From Cichorium intybus (taxonomy: Eukaryota; Streptophyta; Magnoliopsida; Asterales; Asteraceae): a DNA stretch of 64,000 nucleotides. The notes beneath the pieces were generated by a model. The model searched no databases, had not been told where the DNA came from, and was given only the letters and a program-made list of their open reading frames with translations. The translations under genes were made by a program, and so were the position numbers. Below are positions 1 through 13,927 of the stretch, in pieces. Location of the stretch: positions 60,995,354 to 61,059,353 of the forward strand of contig CM042011.1 of NCBI GenBank assembly GCA_023525715.1, read 5' to 3'. How positions within the stretch are numbered: the first letter of the stretch is position 1; each line of letters opens with the position of its first letter.

Positions 1-996
1 ACGAAGAAGGAGGAAGCACCCAAGTCAATGGGACCTTTAATGAACCAGCCTCTGTGGGACGAGCTTAAAGATGCTCCTGAAGATACCAGAATTCTGAAAG
101 AAATGTGCGAACAAAATCGGAAGAGTAAAGCACCTACACTAAAAACTGTGAGGTTGACTGTGAAAGCAAGTGACGCGTTATTAGGAACACTGCCCAAAAA
201 GGAAAAGGACCCTGGGTCACCATTGATCACTACTACCGTAGGAGATGTGGTCATTCGGAACACCTTGTTGGACTTGGGAGCAAGTGTCAATATCCTACCA
301 GGATACCTGTACGATAAGTACAAGAATGAAGAAATAGAGCCAGCAGAAGTTGTATTACAGCTGGCTGATCAATCAACAAAGGTATCTCGGGGAAGACTGA
401 CGAATGTCATAGTCAAAGTTGGGGACTTTTTCTATCCCGTGGATTTTCTGGTTATGGAATATGAAAGCTTGGACGATGCGCCTGCACTAATTTTAGGACG
501 CCCATTTCTAGCTACAGCCGGTACCGTGATCGATTGCAAAACAGGGGACGTGGACATTTCTTTTGGGAATAGGAAGAGAAGATTGAACATGTTCGGAAAC
601 TCTGTGTCATTACCTTCAGAGGATGGTGGCAAACAACTGGATAAGAGTGTGTTAATGGAGCCAGGAATCAGGAATAATAGGAAAATCTGGACAAGAACGG
701 GTGAAGGAGGAACGGAAGAGATTTTGAAGGAAACAAGGAACCACCCGTTGGCTACTATTGACAAAGAACAGTTGTTAGACATGATAGAGATGTTAGAATT
801 AAGACATCAGCAATACGAAAAGGAATCAAGAGAACGTGAGGCGAAGGTTTTTAAGCTCTTAGAATCGCAACAACAGTGGATTAGTGGTGTGAGTGATCGA
901 ATGACTCAGCTCACATCCCTAATGACAATGATGGCTAATAACTTTGTGCCAGGATTCCAGCAGATGGCCTCAAGAGTTCAAGAAGAAGAAGAATAA
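1..996 (+). CDS. Athila gag-protease polyprotein, C-terminal part, ending in a coiled coil
   Basis: The frame is open from base 1; the ATG at 28 is internal, so this is the tail of a longer gag protein. An aspartic protease domain spans about residues 65-200 of the visible part: LDLGASVNILP is the catalytic loop (DLGA in place of the DTG/DSG of most retroviral enzymes, usual in Athila), and ILGRPFL is the second conserved protease motif. In autonomous relatives reverse transcriptase follows. Here a Lys/Glu-rich segment (KEQLLDMIEM to about DRMTQLTSLM) that should form a coiled coil follows, then an acidic tail and TAA at 994-996. The protease could process gag; the coiled coil could assist assembly (inference). 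No stop or frameshift is visible in 332 codons. Family assignment is firm; whether the coiled-coil end is ancestral or due to a pol deletion is open. Confidence 0.85.
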   Translation, partial: TKKEEAPKSMGPLMNQPLWDELKDAPEDTRILKEMCEQNRKSKAPTLKTVRLTVKASDALLGTLPKKEKDPGSPLITTTVGDVVIRNTLLDLGASVNILPGYLYDKYKNEEIEPAEVVLQLADQSTKVSRGRLTNVIVKVGDFFYPVDFLVMEYESLDDAPALILGRPFLATAGTVIDCKTGDVDISFGNRKRRLNMFGNSVSLPSEDGGKQLDKSVLMEPGIRNNRKIWTRTGEGGTEEILKETRNHPLATIDKEQLLDMIEMLELRHQQYEKESREREAKVFKLLESQQQWISGVSDRMTQLTSLMTMMANNFVPGFQQMASRVQEEEE

Positions 997-1180
997 GGAA
1001 TCGGAATAGCATGTCTGGCTGAAGACATTAAACTTAGCGCTTGTTGGGAGGCAACCCATCGTGTCATAGGTTAGGTTTATATTTCTTAGGAATAATTAGG
1101 GAAATACATCAATCTTTTGTAGGTATTAGTGGCTTAAAGCAAGTGTGGGGTCGTGTGAAATGTTTTGAAAATTTGAATAA

Positions 1181-1320
1181 GCGCGCCGCGCCTTTTTGAA
1201 TTGCGCGACGCGGGGTCAGAAACCAACCCGATGCGCAGGGGTTGATTTCACGACACGCGCGCCGCGGAAGGTGGAAGTGCGCGCCGCGGGAAACGATCGG
1301 TCGGTTTTTCTTCTATATTA
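1181..1320 (+). promoter_or_regulatory. Promoter-like block before the env-like frame, imitating the LTR promoter
   Basis: Two pairs of GC-rich near-palindromes (GCGCGCCGCG at 1181 and GCGCGACGCGG at 1203; ACGCGCGCCGCGG at 1255 and GCGCGCCGCGGG at 1279) precede a TATA-like TATATTA at 1314-1320. The LTR has the same order: two pairs of the same motif (4158-4280) and then TATAAATAG. A subgenomic promoter for the env-like frame is inferred; no transcript evidence is available. Confidence 0.45.
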
Positions 1321-1417
1321 AGGTGAGTCGCGGCTCACACAACCCACACACGACTCGGAGCTCTGATCAAATAAATTTCTTGCGATTTTTCTTGCTTATT
1401 GTGTTTCTACTACCAAG

Positions 1418-1760
1418 GTACGCGATTCTAACTACTTGTTACTTGCTTAAACTAGTGATTAGGTATTTAATTTTAGTGTTTTATTCAAAAAGTTCAAAAA
1501 CTTAGAATCACCAATGCTAGCTCATAGGGTGTTTGTTTTGCCAAATAGATACCCTAGATGAGTTAGTCGGCACCTAGGCTACCTTGTAGTATGATTGGAT
1601 TGAGTTGTAGCAGGTTAAATCACAAAATGGGAATGGGGTTTTGAAACAGACGCGCGCCGCGCCGCGCCCTTGCTCTTGGGCCGCGCTGCGGTGCGGTGGG
1701 GAAGAAAAGGACTAATTTTGCAATTTTTTTTTGTTTTGTGCTATGTGTTTTCTTTTGCAG
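1418..1760 (+). other. Predicted intron in the env-like leader
   Basis: The donor is CCAAG/GTACGC after 1417. The acceptor is a pyrimidine-rich TTTTCTTTTGCAG ending at 1760. The first in-frame ATG of the env-like frame starts directly at 1761. Env-like frames of Athila elements are thought to be expressed from spliced RNA; here this is predicted from sequence only. Confidence 0.5.
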
Positions 1761-2927
1761 ATGATGTTCAGATTGGACCACCCCTTCCTCCAGTTCCCTG
1801 CGGGGATTGCCAGTTCGGCAGGGTACGCATCGCGGAGGGACTCATTGACTCGTCGCCGGGTTCTTGAGGCGACAGTCATTGACAGAGACATCTTAAGAGA
1901 CGCTGGGCTCTGGGGTGCGATCGAGCCCTATCTCCACCGCACCTGGACCCACGAGGAGGCATCATTCACAAGCCGTGGCTGGGATAGGATCATGGCCACA
2001 GACGAGGATGTGGTCTACACGGAGCTGCTGCTGGAGTTCATATCCACCATCCAGTTCGCACCTCGGGCGGGGGACCCGCGATCTAGGCTCGTACGATTTC
2101 GCTTGGGAGGTGAGCACAGGGAGTGCAACCTCCGGGAGTTCGGGAGGCGGGTGGGGATATACACTCAGGAGGACCTCCAGCACCGCTTTTTCACCCGGTT
2201 CTTCGGGTCCTGTATTCAGGGAGAGCCAGACAGGGCTCCCAACATGGAGGTTTGGGCATCACTGTCCAACATCATATATGAGGCGGGGACTTCCAGGGAG
2301 AGCCATCTTCGAGACCCACTCCACCGCCTCATGCACCGTATCATCTCTACCTCCATCATGCATCGGGAGGGGGGCGAGAAGGTGTCGGGTGATGATATGA
2401 CATACTTGTGGGTCCTCCTCGACCCATCCAGATTCCTCCACCTCCCCTTCGCCCTCGCGGTTTCCCTCTCCACCCACGCGACGGGAGCTTCCGCCAGCAG
2501 TCCACTAGCCATGGGGTATTTCATCACCCGCCTGGCCCGTTCATATGGGATCCTCACTGCCCCTGTCACCGCCACCTTGACCGCGTTACCTCCATCGCGC
2601 ACTCCGGCACGTACTCTGGAGCGAATGCTGCTCATCGAGCAGCAGCGCCCGGGGCAGTTCATCCGGGCACCCACAGAGGCACCCCAGCCGGCATATGCTC
2701 AGCCCGCCAGGAGACGCTGGAGACCGGAGCCAGCAGCACCAGCAGAGCCACAGCCACCGCAGGAGGACCTGGCAGCCAGGGTTGCCAGGATCGAGGATCA
2801 GCTTGAGTGGATCGGGGAGGTGCTTCTACAGATTGCATCAGCTCAGGGCCAGCATCCCCCTCGACCATTCCCAGCTAGGGCCCACGATCATGAGGCTGGA
2901 CCCTCCAGGCCACCTGGAGGTGATTGA
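1761..2927 (+). CDS. Athila ORF1 / env-like protein
   Basis: The frame has 388 codons from ATGATG at 1761, placed immediately behind the predicted splice acceptor; an upstream in-frame ATG at 1731 lies inside the intron. The central part (VRFRLGGEHRECNLREFGRRVGIY, then a helical block with W and D-P-L-H motifs) is typical of the plant ATHILA ORF-1 family (Pfam PF03078). Its role is unknown; it occupies the env position of these elements. I see no signal peptide or membrane segment, so an envelope function is not supported. The C-terminal third is rich in Pro, Ala and Arg and ends with a short coiled coil (DLAARVARIEDQLEWIGEVL). GC content is much higher than in the surrounding DNA. The frame is undamaged, which suggests a fairly recent copy. 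Confidence 0.8.
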   Translation: MMFRLDHPFLQFPAGIASSAGYASRRDSLTRRRVLEATVIDRDILRDAGLWGAIEPYLHRTWTHEEASFTSRGWDRIMATDEDVVYTELLLEFISTIQFAPRAGDPRSRLVRFRLGGEHRECNLREFGRRVGIYTQEDLQHRFFTRFFGSCIQGEPDRAPNMEVWASLSNIIYEAGTSRESHLRDPLHRLMHRIISTSIMHREGGEKVSGDDMTYLWVLLDPSRFLHLPFALAVSLSTHATGASASSPLAMGYFITRLARSYGILTAPVTATLTALPPSRTPARTLERMLLIEQQRPGQFIRAPTEAPQPAYAQPARRRWRPEPAAPAEPQPPQEDLAARVARIEDQLEWIGEVLLQIASAQGQHPPRPFPARAHDHEAGPSRPPGGD

Positions 2928-3951
2928 TGTACTTTTTCTTTGTTTTTATTTTTATTTTTATCTTTTTTTGGATATATGTATAAACCTTATGGCATCATTA
3001 TATGTACTTTTGTTTATATTTTACTTGTCATGGGTGTTTAATTTGTTTGTTGAGTCATGCATGATATAACACATGGGGAGGAGTTGTCTCAGACAAGTGT
3101 GGGGTCACCGTGCCCCCTCCACTTGTCTCGACCACCAGCGTGATTACTGTAGCGCTACAACTCCAGAATACGAAATCGAGGATCCGTTTGTTCGTAATTA
3201 TACCTGTAATACCGAGCACCAACAGAGCAATCTACTGTCCAAAAGGGGTAACTCTTTCTCCCTTGTTTTGAAATAATTTTTGTACAACAGGGACGTTGTA
3301 CGGTTTTAAGTGTGGGGTGTGGACGGTCGAAAGAGGATTTTTTTTGAAAGTTGTACAGAAATGATCAATTTTCAAAAAAACAAATTTAGCAACTTTTTCA
3401 AATTTTTTTTAATAAATTGCAATTTTGAAATGAACGGTTTGTGATTGTGATAGCACTAGTATTTTTCAAGGAATACTATTTAGTCGTGAGCATGCTATTA
3501 GTTAGTCAAATAAGTTGAGTTTGATGAGTTTAGAAGATTAATTTGTTTTAGGATTGGAATTTAGGAAGGAAAAGTCAATCTGTGGCCTTTGTTGTTCGAG
3601 CCGATAAGTCTAAAATGGGTGGGACTTATGCACCTTACCACCTAAGATCGTCTGGTCTGGGATGGTATTTCCGAAAGCTCGTTACACAGACAACATCGAA
3701 AAGTCATGGACAATTCCTTAATGGCCTTTAGAATCTGAATGAGTAAGTACACTTCATTGTGGATAGAAAATTTGTAATCAAGGGTTCTCTAGAAAGCCAT
3801 GAATTCCAAAGAGCAATTCAATTATGTTTTCGCGAACTATTCCATTCTAACTCATAAGGCAATAAGCTTTGAAACTAAACACAGTCAAAAATTGTTTGAG
3901 TCTTTATTATAATTTGTTAAAAACTCTCTTGCTTGGGGACAAGCAAGGCAC
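2928..3951 (+). other. Athila 3' untranslated region
   Basis: One kilobase without a credible frame between env-like stop and polypurine tract. It contains two more copies of AAGTGTGGGG (3095-3104 and 3308-3317), identical to the tract next to the LTR. Otherwise AT-rich. Confidence 0.6.
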
Positions 3952-3961
3952 AAGTGTGGGG
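3952..3961 (+). promoter_or_regulatory. Polypurine tract of the Athila element
   Basis: AAGTGTGGGG directly abuts the LTR start TGTTTGACAACG at 3962. This is the expected plus-strand primer position. Confidence 0.75.
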
Positions 3962-4156
3962 TGTTTGACAACGCCTAGTGATATCAAGCATTTTAGGCGT
4001 TGTTAAGCCCTGTTCTTGGTGAAATTATATTAGATATGTCTGGGTATTCTCACTTTTCGTGCCAGGACTTGTTTGGAAGAAAAAGATGAAAGCAGGGACT
4101 AAAAGCGTGCAAAAGGAAGAAGTTTGGAAAGGAATGAAAAATCTAGAAAATACGTA

Positions 4157-4310
4157 CACGCGCTGCGGATATTGCAAAGGCGCGACGCGGGCTTAAGGCG
4201 GTGGAACACATTCAAATGACGAAAAAAACGGGGAAAGATAAGTACGCGCGCCGCAGATTCTTCATTTGCGCGGCGCGGCTTCGGGAAATTTGCAACTATA
4301 AATAGAGGCA
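4157..4310 (+). promoter_or_regulatory. Athila LTR promoter with paired GC boxes
   Basis: Two pairs of GC-rich near-palindromes (ACGCGCTGCGG with GCGCGACGCGGG, then GCGCGCCGCAG with GCGCGGCGCGGC) lie upstream of TATAAATAGAGG. The layout is repeated at 1181-1320. Confidence 0.55.
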
Positions 4311-4630
4311 TTTACAGCCGAAAACCCTAGCAAAGACTGGGTGTAAAATCGACCTTGAAGCTCTTTGACTCCAAGACTTCGTTTCAGCAAGCTCTCAATT
4401 GGTATTTTTATGTTTTGGATTTTATTTTTAATTAGTTAGATAGTTTTAAGCTTTGGTTTCTATCTTTGGGAGTGACAACCATTGATATTAAGCTTTGGCT
4501 TCTGTTTTAGTACTATTTGGTTACTGTTTTGATGTTTGGATTTGGATTTGGTGAATGAAAATCATTTGGTTACATTTGATATTGGTTTTTCGGTGTTTTG
4601 GATGCTTGAATGTGTTTTGATCATTCTTTT

Positions 4631-6034
<1,404 letters not shown>

Positions 6035-6046
6035 ATCTCCCACTTG
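6035..6046 (-). promoter_or_regulatory. Copia A polypurine tract
   Basis: On the element strand CAAGTGGGAGAT abuts the LTR start TGTTAGTTC. Confidence 0.7.
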
Positions 6047-6815
6047 CACAAGGTTTCATCATAGAATGATATCGACAGTGGTAAACGTCTAGCAACATTT
6101 CACTGCCCCCAATAACAAATGACGTAATGTCATTCAACAACATCCAATTCTTCATAAGCACGAGGCTCTAATTGATGCACAAGGTTATCTATCAATTATC
6201 CCTTTGTCACAAACATCATGTTGAACATGAGACATGGATCTTAATCACTCTCATTTTATGTTCAACTTTCAATCAGGCGCCTTAGATGTCTAACTCTCAA
6301 CACATAAGAGGAACAAATCCCGTCTTGACTACATACGCCTCTTATGTAGTTTGTACTATACTTGAGTATGGTCTGTATGGTTGTCTATATTTCAAGAACA
6401 ACGGTGAACCATATCAAAGCACAGCACTCTCTACACTTGAGTCCCAAATATGTATCTCAGGTCTAAGGATACAATTATAATACCTTTGTTCAAGAATCAC
6501 TTATGATAATGATCCATGAAGTGATCTTGAGACGGGTCAAGTCCAACACTCGTTCATTGACAAGTACCTATGAATTTGGTTGCAACCTTTTGCTACTTTT
6601 ACCCATAAAAGTCAACCAATCCAATTCATATTAGTCTTACTTCATAATTGCTCCCACAACTATGATCGACTATGGACATTTTGAATAATCAAATTATTCA
6701 AGGATTAAACATGCTAATATTAAAACACAAAATTATGAATGAAACATCACTTTTCATATATTACATAATTCTTGTTGTTTACATAAGTTCATATTCATAA
6801 AACACTAAACACAAA
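6047..6815 (-). other. Copia A 3' untranslated region
   Basis: 770 bases between the end of the RNase H frame and the polypurine tract; no coding frame of note. Confidence 0.5.
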
Positions 6816-9800
6816 TCAAATCCATTCATTAGAAAAACGAAGTCCTATACCCTTAGCGTGACTTTCATGCTTAGCTTGAGGTAAAGGCTTCGTGAATGGG
6901 TCTGCCAAATTCTGATCTGTATGAATCTTGTGAATACTTATTTCACCATTCTTAACTTCATGTCGTATGTAGTTATATCTTCGGTGAATGTGTTTGGTCT
7001 TTTGATGCGATCTAGGTTCCTTTGCTTGAGCTATAGCACCTAGATTGTCACAGAAGATTTCTATAGGGTCCCGAATGGAAGGAACAACCCCTAGATCTTC
7101 AATGACCTTTCTCATCCAGACAGCTTCTTGAGCAGCTTCTGAAGCAGCAACATATTCTGATTCTGTAGTGGATTGTGCAATCACTTCTTGTTTGGAACTC
7201 TTCCAAGACACGGCTCCTCCATTTAATATAAAGACATACCCAGATTGAGATCTTGAATCGTCCCTATCTATTTGGAAGCTTGCGTCAGTGTAACCCCTTA
7301 CCTTTAAGCTTTCTTCCAAACCACCGTAAACTAAGAACATATCTTTAGTCCTTCTCAAGTACTTAAGGATGTTCTTTACAGCTGTCCAGTGGGCTTCACC
7401 TGGGTTCTATTGATATCTACTAGTCATGCTTAAGGCACATGAGACGTCAGGCCTAGTGCATAACATGGCATACATGATGGATCCAATTGCCGAAGCATAT
7501 GGGACATGTTTCATCCTTTCAAGTTCAGTCCTAGTGCTTGGGTACTGAGACTTACTTAGGATGGTGCCATGCGGTATTGGCAAGAATCCTCTTTTGGAGT
7601 CTTGCATCTTGAACCTTTTCAAGATTTTATCAATGTATACACTTTGGCTTAGACCAATAAGTCTCTTAGATCTATCTCTATAGATCTTTATGCCTAATAC
7701 ATAAGCAGCTTCTCCTAAGTCCTTCATTGAGAAACAGTTCTCAAGGAACGTTTTGACACCTTTTAAGGTTGGGATGTCATTTCCAAATAGTAGTATGTCA
7801 TCTACATACAACACTAGGAATATGACTATGCTCCCACTAGCTTTCTTGTAAACACAGGAGTCATCCTCATTTTTTATGAATCCAAAATTTGTAATCTTTT
7901 CATCAAAACGGATGTTCCATGTTCGAGACGCTTGCTTCAATCCATAGATAGACCTTTTAAGCTTGCACACCTTGTTTGGATGCTTGGGATCGACAAAACC
8001 TTTAGGTTGATCCATATAGACATCTTCCAATAAGTGTCCATTAAGGAAAGCGGTCTTGACATCCATTTGCCATATCTCATAATCATAGTATGCGGCTATG
8101 GCAAAAAGTATCCTAATCGACTTGATCATTGCCACTGGTGAAAAGGTCTCATCATAGTCAATACCATGAGTTTGTGAGTATCCTTTAGCGACAAGTCTCG
8201 CCTTAAAAGTGTGTACATTTCCATCCACGTCGGTTTTCTTCTTGAAAACCCATTTGTTCCCAACGGTCTTACAATTGGTGGGAAGATTAACCAAGTCCCA
8301 AACTTGGTTATCGTGCATGGATTGCATCTCTGTGTTCATGGCTTCAAGCCATTTATCAGATTCAGGATCTGACATTGCACTCTGGTAGTTGACGGGTTCA
8401 TCAGAATCTATCGTATAACATTCCTCTTTCATCATAAGGTAACCATACCTTTCAGGTTCAAATCGAACCCTACCAGATCTGCGAACACCTTGTGTTACAA
8501 TTTGTTCCTGATCAACTGTTTTTTCAGGTTCAACAATTTCTTGTTGAATGCTAGATCCAACTTCTTGTGTATCAGGCTGTGGTTCCTGAAGTTCTTCAAG
8601 CTCCACAAACCTCCCACTAGCCTCTTCCATCAGAAACTTGTTTTCTAGGAATTCAGCTTTTCGAGAAATAAATATTTTATTCTCGATGAGATTGTAGAAG
8701 TAGTATCCAAGACAATCTTTCGGATACCCTACAAAGATACATTTAGTTGAACGGGGTTCTAGTTTGTTTGAAGCTTCTTGTCTAACATAAGCTTCACAAC
8801 CCCACACCTTGAGATAGGATAAAGATGGAACCCTTCCATGCCATATCTCATAAGGCGTTTTATCAACCTTCTTAGTGGGTGCCATGTTCAGGAGACGAGC
8901 AGCTGTTTGTAAAGCATATCCCCAAAATGATAAAGGTAGGGTACTTCTACTCATCATGGATCGAACCATATCTAATAGTGTTCGGTTCCGCCTCTCAGAT
9001 ACACCATTATGTTGTGGTGTTCCAGGTGGAGTAAGTTGTGAAACAATTCCACAAGTCTTAAGATGATCCATAAAGTTTGTAGTTAAGTACTCACCTCCTC
9101 TATCAGAACGTAGAACTTTAATTGTTTTGTTGAGTTGATTTTCCACTTCACTTTGAAACGTTTTGAACATTTCAAATGCCTCATGTTTATGTTTAATCAA
9201 ATAAACATATCCAAAACGACTAAAGTCGTCAGTGAAAGTGATGAAATATCTTTCGCCATATCTAGTCATTGGCTTGAAAGGACCACATACATCCGTATGT
9301 ATGATTCCTAACAAGTCTTTTGCCCTCTCATTGGTTCCGGAGAAAGGAGCTTTAGTCATCTTGCCATCTAAACAAGATTCACATATATCAAATGAGTCAT
9401 TCTCATTTTCCTTCAAAAGTCCACTCTTTTGAAGTTGGGATATGCGTTTCTTGTTTATATGCCCAAGGCGACAATGTCATAGATAAATTTGACTCAAATC
9501 ACATTTGGGTCTCTTGGTGAAAGTGTGGTATAAAGAGCCATGGTTAGTCTTTCCATCAAAGTTCACTTCATAAATTCCATTTAAAGGCCTAGCCTCGAAA
9601 TAGAATACATTGTTTTTCGAAACACAAATGTCATCATTCATAAAGCAAAGATCAAATCCACATTGTCTCAACTTAGCAACCGAAATAATATTCCTAGTCA
9701 AGCAAGGAACATAATAAACATTCAACAATGTCAAATACAAGCCACTAGGTAGTAACAAATCAAAACTTCCAATTGAATCCACCGCAACCCTTGCACTGTT

Positions 9801-10835
9801 TCCAACCCGGAGTACTACCTCGTTTGCCTTCAGTCGCCTACTCCTTTTGAACCCCTGCAACATATTACAAATGTGAGTTCCACAACCAGTATCAAATACC
9901 CATGTGTTAGGAGATAAATTATAAAGTTCTAGGTCTATCATATAGATACCTGAAGTGCCCTCACCGGCCTTCTTCTTCTTCAACTCCGTAAGATAGGTAG
10001 GGCAATTCATCTTCCAATGCCCAACTTTGCCACATTCGAAACACGCGTCTTCTTTGGCAATTTTTGCCTTCTTCTTGGGCGGACGGGGTGGTTGGACAAC
10101 TTTCTTGCCCTTTCCTTTGACAACCTTTGCCTTCCCCTTTCCCTTGGAGTTGGTGGGGTGTTCGGGTCTAGTCCTCTTTGTACCACCTTCCTTGATCATG
10201 AGAACTTGAGTGGTTTTCTTAGGCAGATTCTTTTCCGTGGTAATTAGCATCCCATACAATTCTGGGATAGTCTTGTTCAAACCATTCATGTTATAATTCA
10301 TGACGAAGGGATCAAAAGACTTTGTCAAGGAGTTAAGGATCATATCCGTTGCTAGCTCTTCGGGCATCACAACTCCAAGACGTGCCAAATGATCAATGTG
10401 ACTCTTCATTTTGAGCACATAAGAGCTAACCGACTGTCCATCCTCCATCTTGCAAGCATGGAAAGCCCGAACAGTTTCGAACCTTTCCGTTCTTGCAAGT
10501 TGTTGGAACATTTCCTTCAATTGATTAATCATGTCATAGGCCGAATGATTCTCTAAATCCTTCTGAAGGTCAGGAATCATAGTTGCCAACATGAGACATG
10601 ATGCATCAATGGAATCATCCATCTTTTTAAGCCATGCATCGTGTGCTGGCTTAGGAATGGCAGGGGGCTCTTCAGGAAGTGGTTCATTGAGAACATATTC
10701 TTTCTTTTCTTGTTTGATAACTATTCTCACACTACGGTACCAATCCAAGAAGTTGGTATGGTTAAGTTTTTCTCCCTCAAGGAGGGACCGTAGTGAGGTT
10801 TTGTTAGGAGCCGGGTTTGTTGTTTTTGGAGCCAT
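6816..10835 (-). pseudogene. Copia A gag-pol polyprotein, one frame with two nonsense codons
   Basis: A single frame of 1339 codons reads from ATG at 10835 to TAA at 6816 with no frameshift. Domain order: gag (about residues 1-250), zinc knuckle CFECGKVGHWKMNC (about 275-290), aspartic protease with DTGCGTH (about 317), GAG-pre-integrase, integrase core (D in HTDVCGPF and in TFTDDFSR, later TPQHNGVSERRN), reverse transcriptase (FKARLVAKGYSQ; catalytic YVDDILL) and RNase H (DASF, TTESEYVA, FCDN, KHIH). It is interrupted by TGA at 9477-9479, where relatives have Trp before HCRLGH, and by TAG at 7407-7409, probably from a Gln codon. Both are transitions. Without readthrough only gag-protease would be made. 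Copia is certain; the lineage within copia is not assigned. Confidence 0.92.
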
Positions 10836-12739
10836 CTACAAAATTTTAACAATGTTCAATTTAGTAAATTATGATATTGAGTCCTTAATAATTAATACCC
10901 TTTCTTTGTTTCATAAACTTTAATTGATTAAGGTCTAGAATCCAAGTTGCAATACAAACAAGCGGTTAGGTATCCTTTATCCCGCCTATTTGAATCAACA
11001 AGGTAGGTAACGGTTTACCAATTATATCCAAATATAATTTCTAGAGTTATGGGATCCCATTATAACATTTATAAGTTTGGCATGTTTGATCCCATCTATG
11101 CCTTGGATTTCTAATGCTTAGGTGACCTTTATCACAAAATATTTCCAAACAAATCATCCCACTTAAACGGACATGTAGTTTTGACAACTATTAATGGTTA
11201 GGTGTCCTTTATCCCATCAATATTAAAAAACTACCTCTTGTATCACAAGAAGACTCCAAGTGGTTAGGTAACCTTTATCCCACAAGGATATACAAGTGAT
11301 ACATGAGTGTCTTTAAGAGGGACGGCATTGATTTGTATTTCGAAAGGGATTTTATATGTTTTACAATTCTAATTTTGAAAAACATATAGTATCACGTACA
11401 TTGCATGCATCCAATGAACATGGTACCATTAAAATCTTATTTTGTCAATTGGTTCCTTTAATCATAAAATCTCCATTTTATTAATTCTTTGATTGTGGTC
11501 AAGATTATAACTAATATCCAATATCAAGTTTGAGTTTGATCACATACAAGAGAACCAATTTTAATCCTAAATAATTACCAATATTACTTAGGGTTGGAGT
11601 TTGTAAGAATTCATAAAATCTCCATTTTATTTGTTTCATTTATTTTCAAAACTTGACTTTATAGGTTTTATAACAAAACCCATTTTTAATCAAACCAATT
11701 GTATTACATCTTATGTTTTTAAATGTCAATTTGAAAATTCCAAACTCCTTGCTGATTATGTTTAATTATCTAGGTTCTCTAGCATGCAAAATCTTATTTT
11801 CATCCATAACATAAAATAACAAAACATTCAATCATCACATGCATGCATGGGTGCATAAACACAAGCCAACTAGTTTGATATTTCATGTGAGCCATACATG
11901 AAATATCAAGTCCAAACCTAGGGACAAAAAGGTGACAAAAACTCAACCAAATGATCTTCGATTCGGCTACAATTTTGCCAAGCTTCTTATATCATCAAAT
12001 GACACTTGAACCACCATTTCTTGGTACCATTGCATGAGTTGTGAATTTCTTTTGGCCTGCTCAAAACTTGCCACAGGAACTAGGCAGCAGGAAGGTTTTC
12101 TTGTGGTTTTGTTGCTTTCTTGACTTCATTCTTGGTTATGTTGATGTTTATACTTGTCAAAACTTATTGTATATGCTAGATATTAAAGTTACCAACATGT
12201 ATAGCATCAAAATACCAAGATATGAATTTATTTTCAGCCCCATAACAGGTCCGAAATTCACAGCAGGAAAGCAGGGAAATGGAGCTGTTAGTTACAATCT
12301 TTCTTTGGCTTTATCTCCTTCACTTATTACATTTTATAAAAGATACAAAAGAATACAACTATTCTAATACTTACAAAATGAATAAAAGAAGGAAATAACT
12401 AATTATTATTACAAACCATTTGAATAAAAGAATAGATTACAACCATATCGAATATAAACACAAAACATGCATCATATGGTCCTTGGCTTGTTTATGCACC
12501 ATTTTATCACATAAAATCATAAGAAAATCAACACTTTGTTTTTCTAAGGCAACAATTATGTAACCAAATGCATTCAAACATAAAAAAATAGTTGGTTACA
12601 TAAAATCATATATTAAACACTTGCATGTTGCCAAAGAAGCCATGCATGAACATTGCATTCAAGAAGATGAACATTCATGGCTTCCAAAAACCAAGTTTAT
12701 CCAAATAAACTTATTATCTAAACATGAAATATAGCCATG
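10836..12739 (-). other. Copia A 5' leader
   Basis: 1.9 kb between primer-binding site and gag start, AT-rich, without a credible frame. At about 10965-11285 it contains several spaced variants of a short motif around GGTTAGGT(A/G)(A/T)CCTTTATCCC, which look like a degenerate internal repeat. Confidence 0.5.
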
Positions 12740-12751
12740 GCTCTGATACCA
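12740..12751 (-). promoter_or_regulatory. Copia A primer-binding site
   Basis: TGGTATCAGAGC on the minus strand, complementary to the 3' end of initiator methionine tRNA, two bases inside the right LTR. Confidence 0.85.
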
Positions 12752-12753
12752 AT

Positions 12754-13927
<1,174 letters not shown>

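Larger units (their letters stand above)
997..1760 (+). other. Spacer between gag-protease and env-like frame (Athila)
   Basis: Non-coding spacer. It starts with a stretch typical of the pol/env junction of Athila elements (GCGCTTGTTGGGAGGCAACC at 1039-1058). It then has a copy of the polypurine motif AAGTGTGGGG (1141-1150), a GC-rich promoter-like block (1181-1320) and a predicted intron (1418-1760). No convincing coding frame is seen; the 87-codon frame at 1242-1505 crosses the predicted donor and has no family resemblance. Confidence 0.6.

Noticed and set aside
1242..1505. 87-codon plus frame between gag and env-like frames
   Set aside because: Crosses the predicted splice donor at 1418 and has no recognisable features.
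2216..2674. 152-codon minus frame opposite the env-like frame
   Set aside because: Shadow of a GC-rich coding region; no family resemblance.
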